A stretch of DNA of 64,000 nucleotides from Paraspadella gotoi (GCA_051294375.1 CM119265.1:12698582-12762581); one strand, 5' to 3'. Numbered from the stretch's first letter, positions 1 through 21,996 are shown. The notes: generated from the letters alone by a model not told the origin. Translations and numbers: made by a program.

Positions 1-303
1 GATGACGCTAACATTGATGATACGATTTTCTTCTTGTGTTAATATCGACATCGCGTCAATATTGGCGGAAGGGATTCGAACTGTGAGTTCGGGGATTAGA
101 GATTTCGGATTAAGGGCAAAGTCGAAGCTGACGTTTGGCGGTTTTTCTTTTATTCTTTTTTTTTTAACGGTTACCTAATATGGTCATTGGTCAATAGAGG
201 TTGCGGTTTGTATATTTCTAAAAAACTACAAAACACAAACATAAAGAAAAACATTTTGTTAAAATAGTAATTAAAATGTATCCCAAGGGGAAACATTTTC
301 GTT

Positions 304-404
<101 letters not shown>

Positions 405-892
405 CACCATGACCCAAACTGCATTCAAATGGTCGTTAAATCGATTGGCGTGGCTCGAGGCTTTCAATTCCATCGTCGACGTCAACGACCACCTCCCCCA
501 GCAGCACGCCGAACAAGGACAACAACAAACAACAACAACAACACGCCCCTTTCCGGCGAGGTCAACCTTCGACTCCGCCTGCCCCTCCGCCGGCCCGCCC
601 GGGGGTCAGCCTCGCTCCCCCAAGTTTGCGCCGAATTGGGATCATCAAGAAATTGTCAGAATCATGTGAAAAAGTATAAGTGGGACTTCAATTTTTACCC
701 CGGAATTGTCGACCCCGTTCGCGTTCGACTAATTTGAATCAATTGCCCGGTGAGAAACGACAACCACGACGACGACGACCACAACAATGGGAATGACCGA
801 AATGGGTAGCAGCTGATGCAAGATATTACGGAGCTCCGTGCCACGATAAGATTTTCTTTGTTTCTTCCCAGGGTGTTTTTTTCTTTTTTATG

Positions 893-894
893 TT

Positions 895-945
<51 letters not shown>

Positions 946-1015
946 ATCTCTCTTTCTTTTTTTTCTTTCTTTTTTCTTTCTTTCTTTCTTTCTTTTTTTT
1001 TTCTTTCTTTCTCGT
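893..1015. repeat. (TTTC)n tetranucleotide repeat
   Basis: A run of TTTC units with a few interruptions. The mirror copy (GAAA)n is at about 14720-14841. Confidence 0.95.
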
Positions 1016-1384
1016 TTCTTTCAGTGTGCTCGCCAAATTCTTTTCCTTCACCTTTACAACGGGCCATGGGACATCCATTCCAACAACGAGAACAACGATC
1101 AACAAACAAAACAACAACTAAAAACAACAACAACAACGTGGATTGTCGGTTCGAGTTATTTTCTCCTGAAAATCTTCCTCGAGGGATTCCTGCCAGAGGA
1201 CGGGGGCGCAAACAGGGACAGGAAAAAAAGTAAAACTTAAACAAATTTACTCTGAAAATGTAATATAGGATGTAAATTAAACAAATTATTTTAACTGTAT
1301 TTTACTTCAAATCCTCAACAGTAATTCATTTAAATTTTATATTCAACTGTAACAGTATCTCTTTCTTTTGCTGCACCAAGGTTT

Positions 1385-1497
1385 GCGTATTTTTGAACAT
1401 TTTTAGTGAATTTTCTAGTATTTTTAACTAATTATAAACGGCGTATTTTTGAACATTTTTAGTGAATTTTCTAGCATTTTTAACTAATTACAAAGGC
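1385..1497. repeat. Two-copy tandem duplication, about 60 bp unit
   Basis: The unit starts GCGTATTTTTGAACATTTTT and ends near TTTTTAACTAATTA. It occurs twice in tandem with two or three differences. Both units are also present in the mirror arm at about 14224-14345, so the duplication is older than the arm duplication or is shared through it. Confidence 0.85.
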
Positions 1498-1955
1498 TAT
1501 AAAATATAAAGATTATTTATTCTAAACTAGAAATAAATCTAAGCGGTGCTATTACTATTAATGTAAAAGTACAGTTACAGTTGTTACTCCCGTCACTGTT
1601 AGTTTCTCTTTGAGGAATACAAAAGTAAAAAAGAAAAATTAAACCAAAAAACTAGCGACCAAAAAAAAAAAAAAAAAAAACTCGATTCTTCCGCCATCGT
1701 CTGAAAGGGCGAGGAGGCGGAGAGACGCCAGGAGCCTCGAGCGTCTGCGTCCGAAAAGGAACCCGCGCGCATCCCAAAGTTTAAGCGCCTCGATATTTCT
1801 TCCTCCTTTTCTCTCAAGCGCCGTCTCGCGGGAACCGGGTCAATTATGTGGGGCGGGTCATCTCCAAGGTCGTCCCGAGGCCGTCCAAGGTCATTCTAGG
1901 TTACCGACGAAGGCTAAATTTTTTTTAAAAGTAAAAATAGGGAGACGCACTTCTC

Positions 1956-2060
<105 letters not shown>

Positions 2061-5000
2061 TTGCGAGCGCCGTTGAATTACCAATGTTTACTGTTGTTTT
2101 GGGGAGAGAAAGACGTGGAGCCTGAAATTAAAAAAAAAGAGGATCAACGTTCGAAGAGGAAAAAAACAATGGAATCGCGTTGACGAGTTTTGTGAGAGAG
2201 GGGGGAGCGGGAGGGCGTGAAATAGGAGCAGGGGTAATAAGGGGGCATTCGCGTAAGAGTGGAGTCACAATAAACTGTTCGGGCGAGTTGACCTGAGGGA
2301 AGAAACATGAACATTTTTTTTTGTTCTGAAATGAAAAACCGAAAACAAAAAACAAAGATAAATATTATGATAAAATCTTTTTTAAAGGGAAGAAAGCGAG
2401 TCAAAAAGAAAAAGTTCAGCAGTATGAAATAAAGATATAATAGCTGCGAGATGCTTTAAAATGGCTCGTTAGCGAGCGAAGAGATTACAAACACTGTTCT
2501 CCAATTAAAAATCCCTGGCAACACTACGACGAATCTGCGTGGAACCGAAAAAAAAACAAACATCTCGAAGGTTTTAATCCATAAATCTGTCAACGATCTC
2601 TAAAAAAATCTCTCTCTTCTCATCTTCTTAATCCATCTCCACTTCCTCCTTCTCTACCCCACTCACCCACTCACCCCCTCACTCCTTCGGGCACCACTTA
2701 CCGCCACTCACACGGTCGCCTTACCCTAATCGAAGCAGACGACCCTCCATCGGCCCCACCCACAAACCCAATTTCTCGATGTTGCCGCCCGAGGGGGCAA
2801 AACGGAAAGAAAAAGGGGTAGTTCGGGGGGGGGGGAGGTGAAGTAGTACGAGGTGGGCGTGGCTCTTATCTCCTCGCAAAAATAAATTTTTTTCTCGACG
2901 GTCGAGTTTCTTCTTCTCGTCGCCCGGTCCCGCCCCCCTTCCGTCCCCCCCCCCTTTTCCTCTCTCATCCTCCGCCGACCTCCGCAAAAATCGGGTAAGT
3001 TTTTTTCCGGGCCGTCGACGCGTATCCACATTAAGCGAGCGTCTTAATGGTTTCAAGAGTCGGAGGGGACGACGACAGCGACGACGATGACTGCGACGAT
3101 GACGGCGACGATGACGACGACGGCGACGAAGGCTCGAGGCGGCGACGAAATGAACAGAAAAAAATTAAATAGTCGCCCAAGAAAAAAAAAAGTTTGAACT
3201 GACGAGGAATCTCGAGAAGTGATGAAAGGTATTTCTTCCCTCTTCTATTTTTGTGTGTGTGTGTGGTTAGAGGAGTGAGTTATTGAGAAAAATAAACATC
3301 ATGCAACCTGTATCTTCATTAAAGAATCTTTCAAAGACGGGCAAAACCGCGACTATAGAGGGGCGATACCATGTAACGCGATGGGTACCTTTCAGTATAA
3401 ACATTGGCTGGGTACTGACAAACGGTAAGATTTCTGAGAGGAAGCAAAGAGGACTATAACACGAAAAATCACTAACAGAGTTGCTAGATCTGCGATTCTT
3501 TTCGTGAAAATCTTAGATCTATACTATATCATATAACTAACCACCCAAAAAGTATACGAATATTATAGAACAAATTCTGGACCGTCCACATTTGTACTTT
3601 AAGCTTTTTTGTGTGAAACAAATTCGACACTTGGCAAAAGAAATTCGCGGTGTCATCCTAACCAATCTTCGTGTGTTCATTCCGTTTATTTTATTTTTGC
3701 ATCCATTTATATTTTATAACGCTGATGAGGCCCCCGTCGTGAAACAAACGTGTCTCTTTCTCTCATAAAATTCCGAGATAACGAACTAATGAAATTCTCA
3801 ACCCAGAAATCAGTAGCGTACTTCGGTAATGATGGAGGAGGAAGAGGAGGAAGACGGAAGAAAAGGCAGGAGGAAGAGGACAGAGAAAAAAGGAAAAGAA
3901 GGAATAACACTTTCGAGGAGATGATTGGCGACAACGGAGTTAACCCTTTCACCCTTCCTCCACACACTCAATCCACCATTCGACGACGAACGCTGCCGCA
4001 GCCTTTAACAATGCGGCTGCCTCCACCCCTAGCAATTCCCTTCGATACCTCTGCTGATTAAAATACCACAGCCTGCCTACTACCTCCCGCGGCCCACCCC
4101 TGCCTGAATAAACAGACGCGTGATCCACAACAAAGAAAGGAAAAAAAAAACTCTTTCGCTTAGAAAAGGTCAAAATATCAACTCCCAACTCTGCTTTCAA
4201 ATTTCTTCTATAAATAACAAGATGAGTTCAGAACCTTTTTTTTAAATAATAATTTTTTTTTAAGATCATAATCAACATCAACTACGACAACTACAGCTTC
4301 CTAATTAAAAATCTCTTATGGACCTAACGAAAAACGGTGCAAAAAAAAAGCAATAACAATAATTATCTCAAGTTAATCGAAAACTCGAGTTTTTCCACCA
4401 AGGGCCACACCCTGGCTGCGTTAATTTTCCACGTCCACCCCACCCACCCCTCCGCCACCGACGCTTCTAGGGTGAATGTTTACTTCTATTTATTTTGTTG
4501 TTCGCATGTTGATTTCATTGGTAATGTTTTTCGGCGACGGCTGGCGTCTCTGCCGACCAGATGCGACTCCCGGAACTTGAAATAAAAGGGCATCCGGTGA
4601 TTCTCTTTTTTTCTTTTTTTCTTTTTTGGTTCCCGACTTAAATCTCACACGCGGTTTCGGCTATGAGTCATCTTACGACAGGCGCTTGTGGGATCGGCGC
4701 TTCAGATCGTTTTTTTTTTTTTTATGAAATCGATATATATATATCGACTAGAATGTAAATTCCAACGTAATATAACTTTTATAACGCGCGAAAAAGATTC
4801 GGTTCAGCTGGAATATAAGACTTTCGGGTCGGTCGGGTCGGCTCCGGATAATGGAAAAACGGAAAAAGAATTCGGAAGACGAATTCTTTCCAACTTTTAT
4901 CGACGTTTTCTTTCTTTACTCGGGAGTCGATCGCGTCTCCGTTTTTGGATGAGTTTTCGTCAGGAAGAGACATTCCTTTCCGCGTCCTGATTTGTGCACG

Positions 5001-6310
5001 ACGATGACGTTTCCTGTTCGAGAGTATTCCGTAGTTTGTATCTCTTTCATTAATTGGCTTTCGTTTAGTTTGTTTAGTTTTTTCAGAGCCGCAATGCGTT
5101 ACAAATTCAACAAAAAGAATATACTTACACTATTAAATTCCACCTCTTAGAGTGACGTTTCCATTGTTCTCTCTTTCTACTGTTTGTTAATTGGGTTTCA
5201 AGGCGCGCGGAAATCCATAATTTCATTAATTTATTTTTAATGTTTTTTTTTTTTCAAAGTAGAATTGTTTCTCTCGGCTTTTATTTATATTTTCTAAAAT
5301 AATTTTCCGGCAGATTTTTTTTTTTTATCTATCAAATAATTTTTTTCAACTTTTTTTTTTTGCTTTTGCCTTTTGTTTTTCTTCTTTTGTTTTATTTTTT
5401 TCATCGAACTTCACGCGATCCGGTGGCTGAGAAAAATAAAAAAGAAATAAATTCAAGCGAGAGATTTTTGCGTTTTCGTTTGAATTAAAAGCTCAAAAAA
5501 TGAAAAAGAAATACTTGCAATCGAGCGACGCTTCTCCTTTTTGATTGGGCTTCCTTTTCAAAGGACGAGAAGTACAATTTTCAAAGTAAACCACAATACT
5601 CTAAGATTTCTAAAACGATAATTAAAAAATCATATTCATATTGCCGCTCGAGACCATTTTCTCTTTTAAGACCCCTGGACCCTGGTAGCTCAAAACTGAC
5701 GCAACCACCGTTACTACTTTCTCCGCCTCTCTCTTCCACCCCCACCCCCGCGCTGATTGGGCGACTTTAAGAAAAACGAGTTAGGAAATTTGTTTCTCGT
5801 AAATTTGGCGCAATTAGCTCTTCGATAGGAAAGCGAATCTATAGGGAGAAAAAAAAGGGATCATGGTTAAATTGAGATTTGAAAAAGATTAAAAGGTGGA
5901 AGAAGAGAAAAGTCAAATTGTAATACTTATAGGAGAATTCTGGATGAAGACCGAAAAAAGTCGAGTTAGTGTGCGTGGTTGAATAAAACATGAAGAGTAA
6001 TCCTTGCACTCGTATTGAAAGCATTAGGAAGATGGGAAACTGGGGATTTCTTAGTCAGTAAAAGTACAGCGAGAGATTATAGATGACTGATAAGAGCGAA
6101 TTCGCCTGAAGCTTATTTTACTTGCTTTAAGGAGAATGTAAATGAGAGTGAAGAGAAACAAAACCCGAGGCAGAAGCAATTAGAGAATTTGGAAAATAAA
6201 ACGTCTTTGCAATGATTTAGGACTGATTAAACCTTAATTGATTTAGAATTCTGCGAGAGATGAGAGTGGAGATGAGGAGAGAAGAGAGAGAGAGAGAGAG
6301 AGAAGAAGGA

Positions 6311-6369
<59 letters not shown>

Positions 6370-6533
6370 GGAGAGAGAGAGAGACCGTGACACATTGTGA
6401 ACTGGTAAAAAACAAAGTCAGAAGCCAAGACACGTCCGTTTGTCAGTTTTACTCTCGCATATTGACGATCTCATTACGCACAATTTGTAAACAATAGACG
6501 ATGACGCTCCTTCCATAATTTTCGAAAATAGAG

Positions 6534-6588
<55 letters not shown>

Positions 6589-6673
6589 TGGTGGGAGAGA
6601 ATGCACAAGCCCATAACGGCATAAGAAGGGCAATTAGACGGATATCAGCCGAATAGAAACGAGGGACCAATCC

Positions 6674-6675
<2 letters not shown>

Positions 6676-6719
<44 letters not shown>

Positions 6720-6720
6720 A
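6676..6720. repeat. (GAC)n trinucleotide repeat
   Basis: About 15 GAC units, mirrored by (GTC)n at 9063-9095. Further imperfect GAC/GTC tracts lie at 3062-3140 and 12577-12645. Confidence 0.9.
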
Positions 6721-7809
6721 ACGAAGACGACGATGAAAACGACGACGACTTCGACGACGCCCATCAATCATTGACAATTTTTTTGTCAGAAGTTACTGCG
6801 GAGGCTTTTGTATTGGAGTGAGCAAGTGGATGTCGAAAGGACGGGGTGGTTGGTGGGAAAAGAAAAAAGTAAGTTAGTTTGGTATTTAAACTTAAATCTA
6901 GTAAGTTTAAGATTCGCGTCAAACGGATATGTGCCGGAAAATGGAGTTAATGGAGCTACATTGCAATGGTTTTTCTTTCGCCGTTGCGATTTGAGATCGG
7001 GACGATCTGTTTGCGCTGATGCGAAGACGGTGGTCGGCATTAAAATTGCAGCTTCTTCGTTCGCCGACTCATCCACTGAGAATTGGATCCTTTGATTCTG
7101 TACAAGATTAATTGTCCGACTGCGCCAAGCCAGGCCGTACGTCTCCTTTCTCTCTCTCGCGCATGAATCCGATAAGTTGCTATTTTGTCGAAACTTAGAC
7201 GCAAACAAAAATCCTTTTGTTACGTGAATACCAGCGCCCCTCGCGGATGGCGACTCTCTCGAAAGTAGCCCTACGGGCAAACATGTCCGGACCTGGTCAA
7301 ACAAAAAAAAAAAACACGCCTCAACCCCTCACCAGTCTTTCCCCCCCCCGACCCCGAAAACCGCCGCGGGAGCAAGCAATATCGCGAACGTCGTCGAAGC
7401 GCTAAGCAAGCAATATCGGCGGGAACAAACAAAGAAAAAGTAGACCGATGGCGAATCTCGGAAGAAAAAACTTTCGTTCTCTTGCACAAGGGTTTTTTTG
7501 GGAGGGGGGAGGCTGGAGGAGGGAGGCTGGAGGGGGAGGCTGGAGGAGGGAGGCTGGAGGGAGGGAGGTGGAGAAGATGTTGTCGCGGTAGCCTTCGTGT
7601 TTGAGTATTTATTTTTAATAAAAATTCCACGTACATAATGGTGTATTGTTGGATTTTATAGATACTATTTTATTAACTCGCCAACGTTTAAGAGATCGGA
7701 TTCTGGATTTATAAGTTATCGCAATCTGAATCTGAACGTCGGAAAAAAATTTAATAACTTATATCCAATGGAATATTCTCTTCTTACCTTGCGAGGATAA
7801 CATCTTCGA

Positions 7810-7813
7810 GAGA

Positions 7814-7850
<37 letters not shown>

Positions 7851-7860
7851 TCCTTCCTCT

Positions 7861-7906
<46 letters not shown>
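7810..7906. repeat. (CT)n spacer at palindrome centre
   Basis: These 97 bases are almost pure CT dinucleotide, interrupted by TTCCTTCC and CC doublets. They form the only non-palindromic part between the two long arms and would be the loop of the hairpin. Confidence 0.9.
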
Positions 7907-15768
<7,862 letters not shown>

Positions 15769-16253
15769 ACAGCTAATAATATAAATAAAAAATCTTCGTA
15801 GTATTGTATACTATAGTGTTCTTTGATGTACTATGCTATACTATATTTTACTATACTCTACAATGTCTCGGTTCCGTTGATAAGGGAAGAGCGATAAACG
15901 TGTTTTCTCGTAAAGCTGCGATGCGTCTCGACATAAACCAGTGAAAAAGGTACAACAAACGAAAGTCAATCCCGTTGACCTCGAACAACTTGAGCTCATT
16001 TTCTTTTTTCCCCCCTTTAGAGCTTCGCTTACTTTTTCGTGGTAAGATAAAGAGTAAGTAACCTTGGCAACCGTTCTTGGTTTTTGTGGACGTCGACATT
16101 AACGACAATATCGAAAAGTAAGAATTCACTTGACAGTTGACACCAAACTGCGACTTTACGTTTTAATTTATTTCACCTGTCAACCGAAAACCTCACCTCT
16201 TTCCTTCGCACTTACCCGTTTTCCTTCTCACCGCCTCCTTGAACGACCTCTAC
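15769..16253. other. Unique flank right of palindrome
   Basis: AT-rich sequence with imperfect TACTATA-type repeats near 15810-15860. No gene, RNA or mobile element is recognised. It borders the gap at 16254-16460. Confidence 0.5.
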
Positions 16254-16460
16254 NNNNNNNNNNNNNNNNNNNNNNNNNNNNNNNNNNNNNNNNNNNNNNN
16301 NNNNNNNNNNNNNNNNNNNNNNNNNNNNNNNNNNNNNNNNNNNNNNNNNNNNNNNNNNNNNNNNNNNNNNNNNNNNNNNNNNNNNNNNNNNNNNNNNNNN
16401 NNNNNNNNNNNNNNNNNNNNNNNNNNNNNNNNNNNNNNNNNNNNNNNNNNNNNNNNNNNN
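16254..16460. other. Assembly gap (207 N)
   Basis: The gap directly adjoins the 42-bp minisatellite on its right, so unresolved extra copies of that repeat are a likely cause. Confidence 0.99.
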
Positions 16461-16600
16461 GTGGAATGGAGGCGGAAAAAGGCGAACCAGGAGTGGAAAA
16501 CGGTGGAATAGAGGCGGAAAAATGCGAGCCAGGAGTGGAAAACGGTGAAATGAAGACGGAAAAAGGCGACCCAGGAGTGGAAATCGGTGGAATTGTAGGG
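16461..16600 (+). repeat. 42-bp minisatellite with 14-codon period
   Basis: Three full units and the start of a fourth are visible after the gap. The unit is 42 bp (14 codons) and stays open on the plus strand as G-M/I-E-A-E-K-G-E-P-G-V-E-N-G. The frame continues open to a stop at 16706-16708. Most differences between units would change the amino acid, so coding is not shown. The left end is lost in the gap. Confidence 0.75.
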
Positions 16601-16708
16601 GAAGAAAGAAGGAACACTCGCGGAATATATAAGAAAAAGTTGCGAAAAAGGGGGAGGAACTGTACGGAAAGAGAGACTGTTGGTGGAAAATGGACCATGC
16701 ATCAATGA

Positions 16709-17731
16709 TCAGGTAGAACATCTCTGATGGAAAAAGGTAGACCGGCAGTGCGAAGATGATAAATCAAGAAGGGTTAAAAATTGAAGGAACCAGCGAGAAT
16801 TAGAATAACAGGGTTTAAAGTGGTTAATGTTTCTGAAAATCTGAAAAGAATAAAATAAATAAAATAAAATAAATTTTAACCAAAAGACTTTTTAGGTTAA
16901 GATTATAAAGATGCAGCAAATATATTAGAAAAAAGATCAAGTTGAATAAGGTTATTCTTAATTCGAAAGGTGAGCAGAAAGTAGTCCCACCTCTTGAGTT
17001 TCTAGCGTCGAAAGAATTATTCTGGCGAGAATTTATCAATGTCATTGTAACTATAGAAAATCCCGAAAAAGAGTCGATCGTTTGTCGTGGTCGTTGCTCG
17101 TCGTCTTCACGATCCGAGTTTCTATTAGTCGCTATAAGATGGTTGCCAGTTTAAGTAAATCTGTAAATCCATGATATCTGAATCGGACGCCTGATTAAAA
17201 TTTACTGACATGATATCATGATATTGAGCACTTTCTAATTTTTCATCAATCATCAGAATTCTTTTTTTTTTTAAATTCGATGATCAATTGGTTTTTCAAC
17301 AAAACAGAAGCTTGAATACATTGACTCGAATTTTTCACGCTTCCTTATTACTTACTAAACGCGAGACCGACACTACCACTTACCACTTACCCTCACTCTC
17401 ACCGCACGCTTCACCCTCCGATCCGACGATCATTAAAAACCCGCGACGATAAACTGGTAAGTTCGAGCTTCGACAAATAGGGAAGACCGAATGTTATTGG
17501 CCTCATTTCCGACGAACCCTTTTCGCTCACGGGTGGGGAGTGTAAACACCCATTTTGGTAACGCGTCCCCTGGTGTTCGAAACGAAGGCCTCCGTTCGAT
17601 GACTTTTTTCCAGTTCGTTTACAAAATTTTTTTCCATGAACGAAACTGAAAAATCCCTGTTTGGCTATCCACGTTTGCCAGCCGATGTTCTTCTTTCGTG
17701 CAAATTAGCAGTCAGTCCCGCTACTTTCTTC

Positions 17732-17769
<38 letters not shown>

Positions 17770-17899
17770 TCTCTCTCTCTCTCTCTGCTCTCTCTTCTCT
17801 CTCTTCCTTTCCCTCATCACTCCCACGAGAAGATGCGCGCGAGGAAAAATCTTTTTATGATCGACAAATTTTTTTTCATGGCCATGATTTTTTTCCTCG

Positions 17900-17975
<76 letters not shown>

Positions 17976-17981
17976 TCTCTT

Positions 17982-18025
<44 letters not shown>

Positions 18026-18815
18026 TCTGCTTCGCAGTCGGCGACGTTATGTCGATGATGATGACGACGATGATGAAGTTGCCGAAACGACCGCATGGCG
18101 AAACGACCGACTACCGTATGACGACGATGGCGAGGACGACGACGACGATGACAACTACGACGACGAATAGCGCAATAATTCGATCTCCCTCAGAGAAGTC
18201 GAGTCCTTTTCAAGCGTTGATTCCCCCCCCCCCACCTTCCTTTGGCTTCATCGCCGACATTTTTTTTCCTTTGTACCTTAGCACTATTACTTTACCTCAG
18301 CCATACTGCCTTAAGTAATAGTATTAAAGAGGCTTTTTATTACGAAATCATTCAATCATTACATCTAATATAACAATTATTCATTCATTCAAAGAATAAG
18401 TTATCATGCTTCTTGAAAGGATATCGTGTGTTGAAACCTCCAGCCCCTTACAAGTTAATGACATAGCCATAAGCCATGACATGACATGACATTAGCCATA
18501 ATCAAGACTGTCCCACAGTCAACTCAAATCCCAGAGTGTTTGGCTTCCTTAAAAATGAAATGGCATAATACTACTAATTTTGTTTTCACCCGTTTTACTT
18601 GTAATTGAGTTAAAAACCCACTCACTTAAGGCCGACCATTCGTCTGTGCTTCAAACAAATACCCGAGTTAGTGCCTCACTTAACCCCCAATCCGCACCTT
18701 TTAAAAATCACATTCTCAAATGAATCGGTAAAATAACTGCTTTGCCCTTGAGGAAACTGCCGCTTCAGCACCTGATTTCAACTGTTTTCCTCTCACCTTA
18801 AAATAGATACTTTGC
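16709..18815. other. Gene-poor stretch with (CT)n tracts
   Basis: AT-rich DNA. It carries (CT)n blocks within 17733-18022, a GATGATGAC-type trinucleotide tract at 18050-18170 and several TGACATGACAT repeats near 18475. The ORFs here are repeat translations. No gene is recognised. Confidence 0.5.
17733..18022. repeat. Cluster of (CT)n microsatellites
   Basis: Three long CT blocks (about 17733-17815, 17900-17970 and 17985-18022) are separated by short unique stretches. Confidence 0.9.
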
Positions 18816-19091
18816 CCCGCCCGCACGTTAAAGAACTGCTTGGCCTCATCTAGGACGGCTCTCACCTAAAAAAATTCTTCCCAGTCCGCACCTAAAAAGA
18901 ACTGCGAATCCCCAACGATACCTAGAAGGTTTTGTCTTGCCTGCATCGAAAATCGTCTGCCTTTCCCACAACTAAAAAAAACTGCCTTGCCCGCACCTAA
19001 AAAGAACTGCTTAGCCCGCACCTAAAAAGAACTACCAAGCCCGCACCTAAAAAGAACTGCCTTGCCCGCACCTAAAAAGAACTGCCTCGCC
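18816..19091. repeat. Minisatellite, unit about 25 bp
   Basis: The unit is close to CCGCACCTAAAAAGAACTGC plus CTTGC. The last four or five copies (from about 18960) are nearly identical. Earlier copies are increasingly degenerate, and traces reach back to about 18730. Confidence 0.85.
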
Positions 19092-20457
19092 AAGGTCGCG
19101 GATTTCGTTAATGATCTCATAGACGCCGAGCTGTCTTTTTTTTTTCTTGCCGCCAGGAGGCGGGGAGCGAGGGTTGAGCGGTCCGAAGGGGGGACCAAAC
19201 GGTTTGGTTGTGACTCGAGGGTAAGTTTAAAGCTGAAAACGATAAGGGAGTGAGGCAAAAAAATTAAGTATGGTCTGAGGTGAGAATTGAGATCCGAGGA
19301 ATAGGAAAGAAATCACGTCGAGCAGGTCGAAAGAAAAAAGCGAGGGAAGGGCCTTGGGGTAGGACTGGGCGGAGCGGCGGAGCGTCGGAGCGTCGGAGCC
19401 TTACCTTTCGAGATGACGAGTCGAACGAAACGATTGAGGAGAAGTAAGTGGCTGCTGTTTATAGGCAAGGAGATTTATGAGACTGAGCAGAGAGACGGAG
19501 AGAGACGGGCTAGAAATAAAAAGGAATAAAACGAGAAAGAAGGAAGAGAAGGGGGGAGAGAGAGGGAGAGAGATAGGGAAGAAGGGAGGGAGAGGTCGGC
19601 CTCTAATTTCGGTCAGAATAGGCGCCACGTCAAGCGTTATTGACAAGACTTCCGGCGAGGAAAACTAGGACGTCTTTCTCTGGAAGTCGAGCCAGTGAAG
19701 GATGAGAAAAAAATGTGAAAGGAAGGGAGCGTGAAGAAATGTGAAGGAAAAGCGGGAAGAGAAGAGGAGAGAGCGAATTGTGAAGCGAAAAGTGGAATAA
19801 AATTGTCAAAAGAAGGAGAAAGGAGTTGAATAAAATCAAATCAATAAATTGTGAAAAGAGAATCTGAGAAAAGAATTTGAAAAGCCGGAGAAAAAGCTTT
19901 TCAAAGGAAACGAAAGGGAAGTTTAAAACTGAAAAAAAAAAATCAAGATGGGGATTAAAAAAGATTTGAAAGAAATAGTAGTAACTTTACGCCGACAAAA
20001 AAGTATTGAATAGTAAGAAAGCTGAAGTAAAAAAAAGTTGGCGGTAAATTGAACCTTAAAAAGGGAAAAAATTAATAAAACAAATTTGATCAAAATAGGA
20101 AACCAACTTAACTGAAACCCAAATTAACAGAAATTCAAACAAAAAGTGTCTCTAATTCTAAATTGGATCACCTGTGAAAAGATGAATTGTGAATCGGGGC
20201 GTTGAATCGATAAACTTATAAGTTTGGCTTGGCCTAAGAATAAGAGAGTCTTAACTCAAGATGGCGACTCTTCTTTAAAAATTGTTTTCGTGACTTTATT
20301 AGGAGAGATTATTACCGTGTGCTTTAGGCCACATTAATTCAGGTTTCATTAATTTATTAATTCCTTAGAACCTTTACTTATAAATTCTAATTCTCTTTTT
20401 CGTATTCTTACTCATTTTCTTACTCATTTTCTTTTTCATTTTCTACATTTCATGATT

Positions 20458-20549
<92 letters not shown>

Positions 20550-21762
20550 TCCTTCCCTCCCTTTCTCTATCCAACATTGAAAGCCACCCAAAACAAGTCC
20601 AGACCCCGAAAAGGGGGTCAGCCACGGCGACTTTGAGACAAACGGTTATGAAGAGAAGAAGGAAAAAGAAAAGGGATAAATCAAAGGAGGAGGAGGAGAA
20701 GGAGGAGGAGGAGGAGGAGAAGAAGGGGGACGATCTAGCAAACAAAAGGGCAAAGGGGAGTAAGCAATCCGCGTCGCCAGTAACGCGAACAACGGTAAGA
20801 GTTGTTTTTGTTTACCGGTTGAAAGCAATAGTATTTATTGATTCATTTTTATGATTATTCAGATGATTATGATTATTATGATTATTTTGCAGATACTGAT
20901 GATAGTTTTCAAAAATTCGTATTATATCGACGAAGATATTATGATATTATATAAATGGCGTATTTAATAACGAAGGAGTCTTGATTGAAAGCTTGCAGGG
21001 ACTTGCTATGTCATTTTCTTGTAAGAGTGATGGAGGCCTTAAACCACCAAAGCCTGTCCAAAGTCAGGGGCAAGATAGCTTATTAATTAAATGAATGGAT
21101 AATTTTTATATGGGTTGTACAAATTTCATAAATTAATAATAATATTATAATATTTTAACGAGTAACACCGCGCCGACGACTATAGAGGCGAATACGACGA
21201 CGCCGACTGAGGCGAGAAAGCTCTGAATAAAAAAATACCCGGTTTTCTCCCCATAATCTCTTAAACAAACACGATCTCTTCATATAAGAAGAAGATTTGA
21301 TTCGCGCCCACGCCTTCGCAACGTCGTTTTCGTCGTCGTCGCCGTCGTCCTTATGGCAGATAGGTACGATAAAATAAGTTTTAATAAAATATCATGTGAA
21401 ATGTATCGAGAATTTTAGAATATTTAAATTATTTACGCCGCTTACTCAAAAGCCAAAGATCTAAAAGGTATCTTTTTTTTCACACAAAAGGACCCTTTTC
21501 GGGCGAGGGACGAAATAAAGTTCACTACTCGTATGTAGAATTTGTAGAGGGATCGTTGTGAGAGCCTCTCTGGCGCCGGTTTGCGGTTTTAAAAGTGGAG
21601 CAGCGCCCATTTAGGCGCAGAGCAAAATGGAGAAACCCATAAATCGCGATCGTAAAAGAAAAAAAATTGGAGAATATTCATTTCTTCTTTGAACAAAATG
21701 GAGGAGATTTCCTTGACGAGATTTTATGAACAAATCGATTCTCCCTTTCAAGGCGTGAGGGC

Positions 21763-21804
<42 letters not shown>

Positions 21805-21996
21805 ACACACAAACGCACTCACACTCTCTCGGGATATACAGTATACATCACAACCGGAAATGAAGAAAGGAGAAAAGAGGAAAGAGTCGCGAATAGATTT
21901 CGTGCTCGGCGGATTTTTCTTCTTCCATCTGGTCCAACTTATTTTCGACTGAATTCCCGTTTCTTCCCGAAACATTTTTTTTTTCTCCTTTTCTCT

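Noticed and set aside
409-669. 86-codon plus-strand ORF, identical in the right arm (15063-15323)
   Set aside because: The identity is explained by the recent arm duplication. Overlapping frames are also open in this GC- and CAA-rich stretch, and no domain or splice context supports a gene.
816-1244. Long Phe/Leu/Ser and Lys/Glu ORFs
   Set aside because: They are translations of (TTTC)n and (CT)n repeats on either strand. The same holds for ORFs at 9351-9692, 14498-14842, 17698-18318 and 49080-49300.
6786-7304. 172-codon minus-strand ORF in the left arm
   Set aside because: It is the longest gap-free ORF in the arms, but the mirror copy is frameshifted, and no family signature or splice site pattern is visible.
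21351-21368. Possible first coding exon ATGGCAGATAG|GTACG
   Set aside because: A short start plus a donor-like GT is expected by chance, and no following exon was found.
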